Positions 1 through 11,769 of a DNA stretch of 64,000 bases are shown here, in pieces (the stretch's first letter is position 1; each line of letters starts with the position of its first letter). This DNA comes from Pyxicephalus adspersus (lineage: Eukaryota > Chordata > Amphibia > Anura > Pyxicephalidae). The translations under genes were made by a program, and so were the position numbers. The stretch lies in NCBI RefSeq assembly GCF_032062135.1, contig NC_092859.1, positions 155,900,036 through 155,964,035 on the forward strand. The letters are read 5' to 3'. The notes under the pieces are model-generated. The model did not search any database and was not told where the DNA came from. It worked only from the letters and a program-made list of their open reading frames with translations.

Positions 1-186
1 CCTGCATGTACTACTACAAATCATTAACCCTCTGCTGTCTCCCCTTCGTGTCTGCACAGTCATGCTGGGCCTTACACTACCTCCTTCCTCGTACCTTCCA
101 GGCCTTCCTTAACCACTAAATTAACTACATTTGATGGTATTTGCCATTTTTTTACGTGTACAACTATCTTTACAGTGTAAATTCCA

Positions 187-389
187 GGCCTGATTTATTA
201 AAGCTCTCCACGACTGGAGAAGAAAAACTTTTATGGGAGAACCTGGATGAAGCAACAAACCTGAAATGTATTTCTTACAAATCTTTTTGCTACTATTTGG
301 CAAAAAGTCCTGGACCGGATCTATTTCAGATTTGGTTCCCCCATGATAGTCTATCTTCTCTAGTCTTGGAGAGCTTTGATAAATCAGCT
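187..389. repeat. Palindromic MITE-like element, copy 1
   Basis: The segment opens with GGCCTGATTTATTAAAGC and closes with a diverged reverse complement (GAGCTTTGATAAATCAGC). The halves between them are imperfect inverted repeats, so the whole unit can fold on itself. The same unit recurs at 22657-22873, 52066-52205, 55390-55632 and, as one half only, at 61099-61239. This is the structure of a non-autonomous foldback DNA element. No coding capacity is seen; the 102-codon frame running through it is incidental. The superfamily is not determined, because clean target-site duplications are not visible in this copy. Confidence 0.8.
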
Positions 390-1716
390 CTCAAAGCAGC
401 CCTAAAAGTCCTGTTTCTTCCTCATGTTGAATGCCAAAAGATGGTTTAGACCAGATCCTACCCTAACTGTAATTACAGTTTAATCTGTCAATTCTTTAAT
501 ACAGTAAAACATTAAAAAAAGTAAATAGTTTGTGAAAATATCATGGGATGTAGGAGCAAATTCTTGGAGCAACCAACCAGTTATCTCACAAGAAATCTTT
601 GTCAGGGTTCTGTAAAATCCTTGGAAAAACAAGAACCAAAGTGAAGTTGGTGCCTATAGTGACCAACCAGGTATCATCTTTTATCCTCTGGTGAAAACAA
701 AGAAAGATATGTGATCTATTACCATAAGAAACAACTCACATTTTATTCCCAGAGTCTTTTTTGTTTCAGCTTTGTAATAGCTCTTTGTCTACTTGATCAT
801 CTGCTTAGCTTTAGCTATATATGATACATTGTGAATTTCAGTTTCACATGACAGGTTCTCTTTAAGTATAGACCATAACCATACGGCAGTATCATAATGT
901 GCCACGATGCTGCTGCCAGAGCATGATGGCAATCATAAAAAGTAATCTCTCCACATTCCTTATTTGCTTTTAACAACTTGACATACAGAATGGTATTGTT
1001 GGGGTGTCTGAAGTGGCAAATCTATTTCCCATAAAACCATTTAAATGGAATCTCAGAGCTTTAATGTGGGTGACAAAAGGCGAACCTGTTTTGTGCACCG
1101 ACAAAAAGAGAAGTAAATAGGAGAAGCTACTGAGAGTATGAACATTTTCAGCATATTTCCAGCTGCCAGTTTGCATTAAGGGCTCAGAAATAAATCACGA
1201 TGTTTCAAGACATGGAAAAATGTAGAAATAAACAGATAATGTAACTAAAAATAAAGTTGTACGTTGGCAATGCACCAAAGTATAAATGAGGGTGTTCCTG
1301 TTCCTGATGTTGTGTGTTCCTTTACCTATCGGTACCTTTATTACCATTAGTGACATTTTTACATCAGAGGGGTCAATGCAAAGAGAAGAGAAGAGAGCTT
1401 CCATAGTAAAATATTTAATGATGGGAACATAAAACTGTCTTTAAAATAGTTTTTTTTCACACATATACATTTCCCATCAATTTTTAGTAAGTGTACAGCC
1501 TATACTTTTTTCAGTGTTGGATGGAGTAGAGGACTATTAAAATGTTTGTAGCCTTATTGTAGTGGGTGAGATATTGGAGGCAATGTGATATTTGGATGCA
1601 GTGATACAATTCTTGTGATGGAAGGGAGAGTTACATCCATGAATGCAAATTTGGTGTAATAGCACATGATTTCCACAGTTGTAGAATTAGTCCAGGAATA
1701 TCAGTAGAGTATTGGG
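390..1716. other. Unclassified AT-rich sequence, no gene seen
   Basis: Only short reading frames of fewer than 75 codons occur, with no recognisable domains. No tandem structure or match to another part of the window was noticed. Confidence 0.5.
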
Positions 1717-1890
1717 CAGTGCGTTTGGCTTCGTGGTTTGCACTCTCGCGTTTGCAGCACTGAATCCCAGATTCGAATCTTAGCCAGAATCCTACCTGCA
1801 GGGAGTTGGTTTGTTCTTCCGTGTTTTTGTGGTTTTCCTCCGGGTACTCCAGTTTCTTCCCATTGTTTATAGTATCCCTTAGAAGGTCAG
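1717..1890 (+). repeat. tRNA-derived SINE, 5' part (interrupted)
   Basis: The head resembles a tRNA with RNA polymerase III boxes: TGGCTTCGTGG in the box A position and GATTCGAATC in the box B position. It is followed by the body typical of this amphibian SINE (TTTTCCTCCGGGTACTCC). A minus-strand copy lies at 12796-13066 and a diverged plus-strand copy at 47505-47790. This copy stops exactly where a TTAA-starting MITE begins, at a point where the SINE body itself normally carries TTAA. That suggests insertion into the SINE. It is not a functional tRNA gene, because the anticodon and acceptor stems are not intact. Confidence 0.75.
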
Positions 1891-2268
1891 TTAACCTCCC
1901 TAGCGGTAACCCCGAGTGTGACTTGGGGTAGAAAAAAAGTTGCTAAAAGTGGTTGGAACACCTATGAAAGGTTAGTAAATACAGTGCTTACCTGATCCGC
2001 CGGGGTCCTGCACCGTGATCTCTGTCTGCTTTTTTCTTCCTGCTTCTGCATCCGATGAGTCACCGGGGAGTTCCCGGTTACGTAGGTGGGTGTGTACATC
2101 CCATGCGGGCGGGCGGGAAATTCAAAATCCATTTGCATTGCATTCAATACAAAATAACTGTATTGAATGCAATACAATGGATTTTTATGTGTAAAGCAGT
2201 ACATTGTTTTCAAGAACATTTATTTTACAGTATATATAATAGTATGAGTATAATGTGTATTTTTTTAT
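1891..2268 (+). mobile_element. piggyBac-like MITE, 3'-truncated copy
   Basis: It begins TTAACCTCCCTAGCGGTAAC, matching the left end of the complete element at 35510-36118, and follows it through a shared hairpin. Here the hairpin arms are around 2126-2150 and 2158-2185, ending in TATTGAATGCAATACAATGG. Homology runs to about 2268, where the right half is missing. TTAA at the terminus is the target-site signature of piggyBac transposons. There is no transposase, so it would have depended on an element elsewhere. Confidence 0.75.
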
Positions 2269-3184
2269 CTCTAATATGTTGTTCCAAAGGTTCCAATAGT
2301 AGTGCAAATCATCATAAATTTAACAGTTGTCACCAGAATAAAAGGTAAGGGAAATCTTCCAATGGAGCCATTGCCTTGCAGTATCCTTGTACACCAAAAA
2401 AAATAGTTGGCTATGATTACTTTCAAGAGGCACCTATTGTTAATCACCACCCAACTACGGTACCAGCTTAATAGTGCAATTATGCAATGATGCTAGGTAG
2501 AAACTTTCACATTTGTTGAGTGTTGCCCTGCAGCCAGCTAACTTGGACACCGCATGCATTTTGATACCATGCTATCCTATTGATATAAATTGTTTTCATG
2601 GATGGTCCAGATGGCTTATACTAATCCATCAACAATCACATAAGTGCCAAAAAGAATATTTATAACCATTTATTCAGATCCACTAAAAAGGAGACTTATA
2701 GCCCATTGAAAGCAAAGTATATACCTGCATTTTAGTTGGAATCCGCCTTTTGTAGTACAGCAGAGCCTAACAGATGGCTGGATTGGGGGCCAATGACTCC
2801 AGCTGCAGATACAGTATGTGAAGATAGAAGAAGTGAACAGAGTGATAGAGATAAGTTCAAAAGTTCACCTATTCTCTAAATCACATTGAAAAAGTTTAAA
2901 GCATTCATTAAATTACCTAATATATTACCTTATATTACCTAACTGCAGCGGAAAATATTAATAATCAGGTCCTCATTCCTACTGTACTGGGCTGTGCTGT
3001 GCAGGAAAAGCTGTTTATGTCTTAGAACTGGACAACAAAGATCATTTGGCAGGTGAAACCGTCTCCATAAACAGTATGTACAGTTCAATGTCTTCGGACT
3101 GTACAGGGGCATACTGTGAGAACACAATATGGCTTGACATTGGTGGTTATAGCAAACAAGACAGACAGTGTTATCGGGAGGATG
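2269..3184. other. Unclassified sequence, no gene seen
   Basis: No domain, tandem repeat or internal match was found. The frames present are short and do not resemble known proteins. Confidence 0.45.
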
Positions 3185-3310
3185 AACAGCCCATCATTGA
3201 TTTCAGTTGGTATCAAGGGGAGAAGGAAAAATGTCATATTGTTGATGGCAGCTGGATGAATCATGTCCATCATTGGTATTAGTGGGAGTAATAGTGATTT
3301 ATTGTTGCTT
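3185..3310 (+). repeat. Degenerate minisatellite, block 1
   Basis: Variants of a unit of roughly 35 bp centred on CATCATTGGTGTCAGTGGGA occur here (CATCATTGATTTCAGTTGG, CATCATTGGTATTAGTGGGA). The same unit is clearer at 3735-3990. It explains the repetitive LLPLIP-type peptide in the long minus-strand frame crossing this region, which is therefore not a gene. Confidence 0.6.
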
Positions 3311-3598
3311 TCAGAGGGAAGTATACTGCACCAATAATATTTTCGAATCTCGGACTCTATTACTACACTGTGCTGGTTGTCATCTAGAAAAAAACCACAA
3401 CCACTACTCCATCTTTTTTGGAAGTTAATGACCCATCTGTGGGTACAGGTTTGTTTCAATCCCTTTAAGCTCTCCAATACAGACACAAGCAAAGAAAACC
3501 CTGCACTATGAAAATCCATCAATCTTTTTGAAGTAGGCATGAACACTACACAGGCCAGTATTTCCAATGAATTTTGCCCCCAAGGAGGACTCAGTTTG

Positions 3599-3710
3599 CC
3601 TACCTGGAAACATTAAACCGTGAAGGCTTAGCTGGTTTGAGGGCTTGGTATTGAGCTGTCTCCAGGAGTTGGATTTGGCTCAGCTATTCCAGAGAGTTCT
3701 GAGAAGCCAA
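3599..3710 (+). repeat. Unknown interspersed repeat, copy 1 of 2
   Basis: Shares ACATTAAA, GAAGGC, AGCTGGTTTGA and a 3' block ending TTCTGAGAAGCC with 4999-5138, in the same order and orientation. The family could not be named. Confidence 0.6.
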
Positions 3711-3734
3711 GGTTTAGATGAATAGTAACCTGTC

Positions 3735-3990
3735 ACTAGTGTATATCCCTATCATTGGTTCTATTGAGGGAAATTGTGTCCCATCATTGGTGTCAGTGGT
3801 AGGAGTTGTGCTCTATTGTTGGTGCCAGCGGGAGGAATAATACTCTACTGTAGATAAAAGTGGGAGAAAGTGTGCTCCAATATTGGTGTCAGTGGGAGAA
3901 ATAGTTCCCCGGCAATGGTACAATTATGAGGAATAGTATTCCATCATTGGTTCCAGTAAATCAGTGTCCCATTTTTGGTGGCTTTTGTAG
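3735..3990 (+). repeat. Degenerate minisatellite, block 2
   Basis: About seven degenerate units read like CATCATTGGTGTCAGTGGGA followed by GGAATAGTGT-type sequence, with a period of roughly 33-38 bp. Unit length and sequence drift, so this is an old tandem array. It cannot be a CRISPR array, because there are no constant repeats separated by distinct spacers. Confidence 0.7.
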
Positions 3991-4129
3991 GAAAAGTTAC
4001 CTTTAGACTTTGGAGATCTCTATACTAAATCCTAAATTCCACTGACATATTTGTTTTGTGTTTGGACATTCGGAGCATGTGGAAATCATTCCTAGAAATC
4101 TACTCCAACAAACAATAAACTCGGCATAA

Positions 4130-4640
4130 TTGCACACACAGATAGCGATTTGTAATTCTGAATGCCATTTGTTTGCTAGTATTGGCAAAGAACTGACATG
4201 AAACATTTAACAATAACGCAGCATTTATAACAATATATTGTTATTATTAAAAATGCGCTTTCTATCAACCTCGATCCTTTTATCAACTGCAGACAATATT
4301 TTTGTTGACATTTACTTTTGTAGAACACCATAGCTTTGCACACATTATTAATAATCCCGCTGTTTGTATCTGATAGAAAATCTAACTCCTTCGCTGGTAT
4401 CAAAGTGAGATTGTGACTGTCATACAGCAAGCATTTTTAATTACATGTATAATGCACTTCTAGATAGTGTAATTATATATGCAAATACACATTAGTTTGG
4501 TGAGATTGGATTAATATTAATTTGCATGGTGTCACTACAAACACACAGTTTCTCAGCACTCCCTCCTTCTCTGCAGGATAAGATCCAGATTCATTAACTA
4601 CATAAATTTCCCCTCTTGCCTTGCCGTAATGGAATATGAA
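4130..4640. promoter_or_regulatory. Candidate conserved non-coding/enhancer block
   Basis: This AT-rich stretch contains none of the repeat families seen elsewhere in the window. It carries an octamer ATGCAAAT at 4479-4486 and an inverted octamer ATTTGCAT at 4520-4527, plus several TAAT/ATTA homeodomain-type cores and an ACAATATATTGT palindrome near 4230. Paired POU/homeodomain sites are typical of vertebrate developmental enhancers, but such motifs also arise by chance in AT-rich DNA. Function is inferred only. Confidence 0.3.
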
Positions 4641-4998
4641 TTAGGTCCTAATAATATCAAGTCGAATTAACTACATTACCACAAAAGATGACACATTTTC
4701 CTGAAACTCCATAACTGACACTGGCAGTCCCACTGAGATCATTTGGGATCTGTTGATGGAAAATCTGAAACTTGATGTCAATCCCAGAGCATAGACAACA
4801 TGGGTATTTGACAAGCAAGGTGCTTAGAACTGTGAAATACAATATATTCAGTTGATATTAATTATCATTGGGTAAGATAATGAACAACTCATAACATAAT
4901 GCAATGCTCAATGGAGGGGCTGCATGACTGGGGTTGGATAGTAGGCTCTTGGAAGGAGTTAAGGGAAATAAAGGAATGCAATGAAGCTTACCCTATGT

Positions 4999-5138
4999 CC
5001 ACCTGAAAACATTAAAGCTTGAAGGCCCAGCTGGTTTGATGGGTAGCTCAAGACCTTTTCCTTACTTGTAAGATGGCGTTGAGTTGTTTCCAGGAACTGG
5101 ATTTGGGTCAGCCATTCCAGAGTGTTCTGAGAAGCCCA
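4999..5138 (+). repeat. Unknown interspersed repeat, copy 2 of 2
   Basis: Second copy of the 3599-3710 repeat, with about 30 bp of extra sequence in the middle. Ends with the same TTCTGAGAAGCC block. Confidence 0.6.
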
Positions 5139-6691
5139 AATTCTTCCTGCCCACCCATTATCTTTTTGTTTAGACACATAGAACAGGCAAAATATCATGG
5201 CAGCTTGGCATGTAGAGAGTTCTTTAGCTTTTTTTTTAATAAGTGGGGTAGTTTTGATAAAGTGAACTCATTAAATACCTATTTATTTCTAATAGTTTTA
5301 GAAAGTGTAAGCGGTTATGTAACAAACCTATGGTTTTTATGCGGGAAGGTATTTAGGTGGATGGATATGTTCATTTATTGATGAATGATTTAGTAAATGA
5401 GTGTTTTTTAGAAATCTAGGAGGTATTCAGTCTTTAGTTTACAGTTTAATGTCTTTATAGCATTTGTACACTTTCATACAATTCAAAACCATCAGTGTGG
5501 CTTTGTACTGCAGGAGAAACTAGAACTCATGGAAAACTTATGCAAACATAGATACCAATTCCATGCATTGAGAATTAGTAGGATATGTCCCTGTACTTTG
5601 AAGACAAGAAAGCTTACTACTTAGTGATAACCATCTGGGTATAGGCAACAAACTATAGGTAGAGGCACACTTGATTGAAGATCAAAGTAGGGACACCGAC
5701 CTGAGTCTACTGGGTACTGTACAACCCCTTGCAAAATGATTAAATCTTTACGCTTGGAGGGTTTTCATTCAGTTATTTTACTTTTTTTGCAAAATACCAT
5801 TGGAAGCTTTTTGAAGAGAGCTCAATGGTGACCTTAGCATGTTGCTAGACTGGGACGGGTCATAGACTAAGCTATATTGCTCAACTTTTGTGTAGTCTCC
5901 AGGGAGATCACAGGGAAAGCAAAACCTAGCTATGATACCTGATAGCAAACCTGACTCTACAGAGATGAAAACATATTTGCACATAAAGCAGTTTACTTTC
6001 TATGTATTTGTAATGTACAGTATTAGCCGGTTTTCCAGGAGTTTGCAAAATACAAAACAAGACAGATCAACAAAGTTACAAAACATGATTAAATAGAGGA
6101 TGAAAGGTTAATTGTGGAAAGGCTACAGAGAGCAAAAAGAAAGAAATGGAAACCTTCAGTACATGTTTAGTGGAGGTGTTAACTAATATTTGCCTAATTG
6201 GATGTAAGCAGCGGGTCACACAGTTCCTGGGTATTATACTATAATAGGATATCAGCAAAAGAAAAAACAGATATTATGAATAATATTTATAAACTGCTAA
6301 TGGTTTATAAGCAAAATTGGTAAAAGTGTGAATAATACCATTAATAACATTTCATCCCATTTGGATTTCAGAAGGTCCAACTCTAATACAGTATATAAAC
6401 ATATTCTAGGAAATTCAGGTCTTTGAGCCACTTACTGGTTTGACTTTCCTTCCATGTCTTACTTCCCTCTTCTTGCTTAGTACATTTCACCTAATTGTGT
6501 GATATATGAGTGTTATCGGAAATCAATAATAATCATGTTTTATATTTCAATTTTTGGGACATCAGTCATATTCTGTAAGTTCTATTGTGTACAGTATTGT
6601 GTACCTATTAAGTGTACCTTATTGTCATGTTGAGTATTGTGTGTACCTTAAGTCATGTTGAAACTGCTTTGAAGATCATTTCTACTTCTCT
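5139..6691. other. Unclassified AT-rich sequence, no gene seen
   Basis: No exon-like frame, microsatellite or family match was found. A short local duplication of GTGTACCTTA-type sequence occurs near 6595-6655. Confidence 0.45.
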
Positions 6692-6905
6692 GGCAGGTGA
6701 CACAGGATTACCTGGGGTGCAGAGTCTAAATGGCTCCTAGTCTTCACCAGAGCAAGGAGATCAGGAAGTTGTGGCCCCTAGGCTCACCCAGTCAGAGGTG
6801 ACAGGGATTAGACAGCTTCATTGTAGTAATGGCAAACAGACTTGAACACAATGAGTTAGGATGGAGATCTAGAACAGGTTGGAATCAGGGCAGGTGGACA
6901 ACAAA
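6692..6905 (+). repeat. Unnamed interspersed repeat, copy A
   Basis: Begins GGCAGGTGACACAGGATTAC and shares GGTGCAGAGTCTAAATGG-type sequence, a TCACCAG block and a TCAGGGCAGG tail with 28845-29240. It is a retroelement or DNA-element fragment of unknown class with no coding capacity. Confidence 0.6.
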
Positions 6906-6916
6906 GCAACTTGAGG

Positions 6917-7150
6917 TTAAAGCATACCTAAACTCAGAAATCTCACTTTACGTAAAAGGGTAGACAACCTGGGTCTTCCACCTACGATTTTGCTCCTGGG
7001 TTGGGTGGCGTAGGAAGAAGAACCAGGAAGGAGAGGCCAAGATGGTGGCGCCCGATGCGTTGGCTCGGAGACGGATGCCGGGCCGACACAGAACCCGATG
7101 AAAGACACCTTCAGACCGATCGACTGTGCTGCAGGATTAAAGGTAAGTGG
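6917..7150 (+). repeat. GC-rich interspersed repeat with splice-donor-like end
   Basis: A block starting TTAAAGCATACCTAAACTC is followed by a CpG-rich stretch (GATGGTGGCGCCCGATGCG) and ends with AGGTAAGTGG, which looks like a 5' splice donor. Similar openings are common in frog interspersed repeats. The CpG richness is local to the repeat and should not be read as a promoter island. Confidence 0.5.
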
Positions 7151-8214
7151 ATTTTTTTATGTTTTAGGCATTTTTGAGGTCAAAATTCATAATAACATAC
7201 CACAAAGCCACACATGTATATGCACATGGGCTCGTGAGCAACCACCGGGCTTGCAGCAGGAAAGGAGGGAGACGCTTTCATCCCTATGTAGATATCAGAG
7301 TTCAATGAAAGCTATTCCAAGGCCAGTGTCTAAAATAAAGATATTATTATTAATTTTAAATTAATTGGATCAGTGTGATTCCAAACATCTAGCATTTTCA
7401 GATGAAGAGGTCATAGTTCATTGGAAGTCACTCTACTGAAAGCAGCACCATGTCCCTGTGTTGAGTTATTAGACTGTGTGGCTCATGGTTCATGGTATAA
7501 AAAAACAAATGGTGCCAAAACGTGCTACTTCTTTTGAGCTTATATTTGCAAAAGTTTTCTTCTGCCCCTCTCCTCACCTCCCTACATAACAGTTTATATA
7601 GCTGATGGAAGTGGAGTGAACAGGAATACTATAGAGCAGCCATTGTCAACTAGGTTTCCATCAGAAGTTGCCAAGGGTGCCTTAACCTGTGGATGATTGA
7701 CTTCCCATTGCATGGTGGCAGCTGAGTTCCAGGACCAACACAACTTGGCAGAACCAGCTTTATGGAACCAAGGACCACTAAGATATTGGGGAAGGGGAGA
7801 GGGCATTCTTACTACTGGCAACCAATGTAAATAACTTTTTTTTCCCATTGATGGACCAGCAGGGGTTCCAATAACCTAAAAAATATTTTAAAGGGTTTCT
7901 CGGCAGTTGGGGAAGGCTACTATAGAGTGTTACTTCAGTAACAGCTCAGAGTCCTTTGAAGTTGATGGTTTCACATTCAATGTGTAATTGTATATTTTTT
8001 CATATTTCAGAGGCTTTTACAGATAAATAACATATAAAATACAGGTAATGCACTTATAATATTATAGAAAGGTTATTGAAATAAATGTTCTGGGGGCAGG
8101 GTTTTCTTTTAACCCAATAGTCTTTCCCTGGACAGCGGACAATATTCAAGCATCAAATAATAACACTTTAAAGATCTATATAAAGAACCATATGTGAACC
8201 ATATTTGACCTTTT
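7151..8214. other. Unclassified sequence, no gene seen
   Basis: Short frames only, with no match to other parts of the window. Confidence 0.45.
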
Positions 8215-8470
8215 TATAGTCAGTTGTATATCTCCTTCGTTTTTTACAGTTCATTAACAAATTGCACTGGGCTCAGTCTTAATTATCAATGGAGAGGATG
8301 AACTTGTCTGTGGAAAATAAGTCACCTCAACTTATTGATTAGATGTAAAATAGTCTTCTCATTAGCGCAAATCTCTTTGGATTCTTAATGACGTCTCCTG
8401 CGGGTCTCAGGAGGACCAGCATGAGCAAAACATTTTACATGGGGATTATTCGATGCTTTGATAAGTTAAG
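8215..8470. promoter_or_regulatory. Candidate non-coding conserved block
   Basis: Repeat-free sequence with several ATTA/TAAT cores, CTCATTAGCGCAAATC near 8360 and CTTAATGACGTCTCC (a CRE-like TGACGTC) near 8385. It is chosen only because it is repeat-poor and motif-dense; conservation is untested. Confidence 0.2.
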
Positions 8471-9178
8471 TCCCAACATATTTACCAAAGGTAGAAAAGT
8501 CAATGTAATCTGTTACAACAAACCTACACAAACAGAAAATGGACATGGCCTTCATATATTGTAATAATGATAATACTACCTAGGGAACGTAAAGAAAGTT
8601 TAGGAATAGCTAAGGTAATTTAAAAAAAACGTAAAAATGATTAAATATACCAATTTCTTTTTCCTTCCTTACACCAAAAGAGCCACAAATATCCAATTGT
8701 TTGTCTTAAAAATTGAAAAAATGTTGGGTATGTGCCTAACACCACAAAGTATGTTAGGCCAACCAATGTCAAAGGTTACATTGGGTAACAAAGAAGAAGA
8801 AAAAGAAGGTTCAACATGGGTACTTTTACTTGTTCAGCTAAGTTTTGATATCTTGAGGACGGGCTGTGCATTTGTCAGAACCTTTTGCATCAATTTACCT
8901 GTTTATGAGAATGAACAAATCATTACTGAATGCCGGTTGTCAAAAACTGTAGCTAATTGAATTCAGGTTATGAGAATTTATAGAATTACAGTTTTTTCTT
9001 GGAAAGCAGAATGGAAAGGTTTTTTTTTAATGGAAAGCAGAACCAAAGTTAGGTTATGTAGATAATGTTTACTGCACAACCCAAAGAATAGACAGTAATA
9101 GGCCACCCATTGACTTGCCCATTAACTGTTAATGGCCATTTTATCTACACAACAGATTGAAAACTGTGACCAGTATTT
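8471..9178. other. Unclassified sequence, no gene seen
   Basis: Contains a 107-codon plus-strand frame (8637-8960) with no recognisable domain. No other feature seen. Confidence 0.45.
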
Positions 9179-9453
9179 TTTTTTTTTTGACGCATGCAGC
9201 GACGTCACCGGGAAACCCCGGTAATCGTCACTGCACTCGCTAGATGAAGACAGCAGACAGAAGACGTGTCCGGAGGAGCTGCGGGGAGAAGGTGAGTATT
9301 TTTTTTTTGGGATCGACGCTGGAACAGAACGGATCATCACAGCGGGGACCAGGTAAGTGATGGGATTTAACCACCCAACAAAGTTCGGGTTTATCGATGT
9401 TTGCAAAATTTTTAAACCCGAACAAAGGTCGGGTTTAACGGTCGGGTGGTTAA
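9179..9453 (+). mobile_element. TTAA-bounded (piggyBac-like) MITE, right-hand part
   Basis: The right terminus is GGGTGGTTAA (9444-9453), mirrored by TTAACCACCC at 9367-9376. Between them are complementary AAACCCGAACAAAG and CTTTGTTCGGG-type arms. Upstream sequence (GACGTCACCGGGAAACCCCGG) resembles the interior of the piggyBac-like elements at 1891 and 35510. This is likely a second TTAA-targeting family. The left terminus was not found, so the start is approximate. Confidence 0.55.
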
Positions 9454-10429
9454 AGAACCATTGTCTGCAGATGTCACAGAATTGTATCTCTCATTCTCTA
9501 TGGGGCTTCAAGGGGTAGAAGCTACTTGTAACATCTCTTCAAAGTCAGTGGTTCACTGGCATGAGGAAGCAGTAACTGCACTGCAACCTCTTTGCCAGTT
9601 TTAACAAAGCTTTGGATCTAAATTTTGGGCTTAAATATTCTTTGAAGTTTGCTGAACCCAATGTTTGTGTCAAATCGAGGTTTATAGAAGACAATATTTC
9701 ATGAAACCGATTGTTTGCACATTTGTCCATTTCTTAAAGTCTATTTTATTTAATGTCTTTTTATGGATAAAATACATTGGTTTATTTATGCCGCAATATC
9801 CAGATTTACCCTAATAATGGCTCCATGGACCAAACACTAGCAACTGCAGATATTATTATTCAAGCAAACCAATGCCAGCTTGGAGCAAGGCTGCACTTTG
9901 GTACCTGTGTTATCCCAACATTGCATGCAGCACTAACTGCACTAACTGCACTTTTGTGTATATAGTGTTATACAGCAAAACAATATCTATAAGTAACAGC
10001 CGTGTTCTTTACTGTTTATTAGTGTTAGCAACTGATAAGTTTGCTTGGAATGTAATGTATTATAGCTGGAATACTTCTATTCTTTTATTCATCTTCCTTG
10101 TCTGCAGATGGCCTGTTATGTGGCAATTAATGTCTGTAATGAAGCAAGTAGGTTGGCTGACTTGTGCGGAATTTATGTTCAGTACCCATTATGTAAACAG
10201 TTGTAATCATGGTTCGGGGATGGAGATACATGGAATATATGTATAATCATATCATAAAGAAATGGGAACATTTAGATAGTAGATTTTATTTCTGACACAG
10301 TGCATTTTTCACAAGATTCCAATCAGAAATCGGAGTCAGCTTGCCTAAACATTAGAGAACCAAATCGACTATGGGTTTTTTACTGTTGCTATCAGATTGC
10401 AGGGTAGTGGGTGTGTGAGGTGTAAAATT
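9454..10429. other. Unclassified sequence, no gene seen
   Basis: Two overlapping plus-strand frames of 62 and 124 codons (9777-10246) show no domain. A short CACTAACTGCACTAACTGCA slippage repeat lies near 9930. Confidence 0.45.
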
Positions 10430-10570
10430 CAAAGAGATTTAGCAGAAGAGGAGTGGTGGGAAGGATGGATGAGTCTGGCTGCAGCTTTTATAATAGATTG
10501 TGGAGGAGAGAGTCGGGTTAGTGGAATACCAGAGAGGAGGAGGTTACAGTAGTCCAGAATGTGTATGCCA
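10430..10570 (+). repeat. Fragment of frog interspersed repeat
   Basis: Runs from a GATGAGTCTGGCTGCAGC-type block to GGAGGTTACAGTAGTCCAGA. This is characteristic of the longer repeat family whose other ends appear at 55050-55330 and 56381-56835. The assignment rests on recognition of the family style, not on an alignment. Confidence 0.5.
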
Positions 10571-11464
10571 TAAAGTAGCCACCTATTGGGGTCTCTGTTC
10601 TTGTGCTTGGAAGCAACACCCAGCTTCTAGGAAGGCTTACACCTTTAAGTTAAGCCCAGATACATTCCAGTTTTACTTACAGTCTAAACAGGATCTCCCA
10701 TCTTGCTGGAACAAAGTATCAAACAGCTGCTAAAACACTGTGATCTAGATGCACACTTTGGATTAGAAGTTTTATTTGGGTTAGTTAACCGCATCACTGT
10801 TTCAGATTGTAATTGCTTTGGGTTTGTATCACCTTTAACTCTTGTTTATTGAAGGCTTATTATATGAACATTGGAAATACTATTGTTTATACTAAATCAA
10901 GTAATCACTTTTTTGTTTCATCATTCTGAATGAAGTTGAGCTTTCCCTCTTTCCACTGGGGGTTTTGGGTGTTACTGCGTTGGGTCCTAACACACTCAAT
11001 TCTACAACAGCCAACATCTAAAGATGTGCAACTAGTTTGGTTCATTTGAACTGATTGACCAGGATCAACATATTCTTCTTCAAGTCCTAGAATGGAACTA
11101 AAACATAATTCCTAGCATTTGAAGCAGCACATATATCCTAGTGCAGGATTCCAACACAGCAATATTGTTTATTTACTACCAGGGATCATTTAATGACTAG
11201 AATGGGGCCACTGGTACAAAATATCATGATGGCAATTTAAAAACAAGGAACTCATTGAAGATGAACACGAGCTCATACAAGCTTGAGATAAAACTAGAGA
11301 CGTACCTGATGGCTTCAATATTTACTTTCTGTATACAAGTAGTAATGGGGGTTCTGTGGAAAGTAACCCCCTCAATTTAAAAGTGCGGTGGCACACAAAA
11401 GCCACTCCGTATGCATTGTCTGTACTAGTATGGTGGCTTTCCATTAGCAATCAGGTGTATGATT
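10571..11464. other. Unclassified sequence, no gene seen
   Basis: No repeat or exon identified. Confidence 0.4.
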
Positions 11465-11769
11465 CAAGTGTTGCTCAACCTTTTTAACAAGTGGGAACCC
11501 TTGAAATAAATTTTAGCTCTTCAGCGAACCTCTACTATAATTATTATAACTACAACTCACATTGCATTAGTGAGGTGGTCAGTAGGAATAAATCCTCCAA
11601 TGTGACTGACCAATAGGAAGAATGTCAGCCTTGCAGCTAGCCAAAAAGATCATCAGTGCCAGTTAAACTGAGTCAACATTTGCCCATTGCCAGTTAACAT
11701 TGGAGTCAACATTTGCCCATTGCACATGGAACCACAACCTCTAGAGGAAACCTAGGTGAAAAATACTGC
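11465..11769 (-). mobile_element. hAT-like MITE, diverged copy
   Basis: Diverged terminal sequence AAGTGTTGCTCAACCTTTTT at the left and AAAAATACTG at the right correspond to the CAGTGTTTCTCA / TGAGAAACACTG termini of the better copy at 21991-22227. The interior shares the TCTACTATAATTATTATAAC and GAAGAATGTCA blocks. A local direct duplication of GAGTCAACATTTGCCCATTG occurs at about 11670-11725. No transposase is present. Confidence 0.7.

Noticed and set aside
1717..1790. Possible tRNA gene
   Set aside because: The box A and B-like sequences belong to a SINE head followed by the SINE body; the cloverleaf is not intact.
3085..3567. 160-codon minus-strand frame
   Set aside because: Part of it translates the degenerate minisatellite (LLPLIP repeats), and the rest resembles nothing known.
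3735..3990. CRISPR-like repeated units
   Set aside because: Units are contiguous and degenerate, with no unique spacers, and the genome is evidently vertebrate.
7020..7110. CpG-island-like stretch as a promoter
   Set aside because: It is about 90 bp long and internal to an interspersed repeat.
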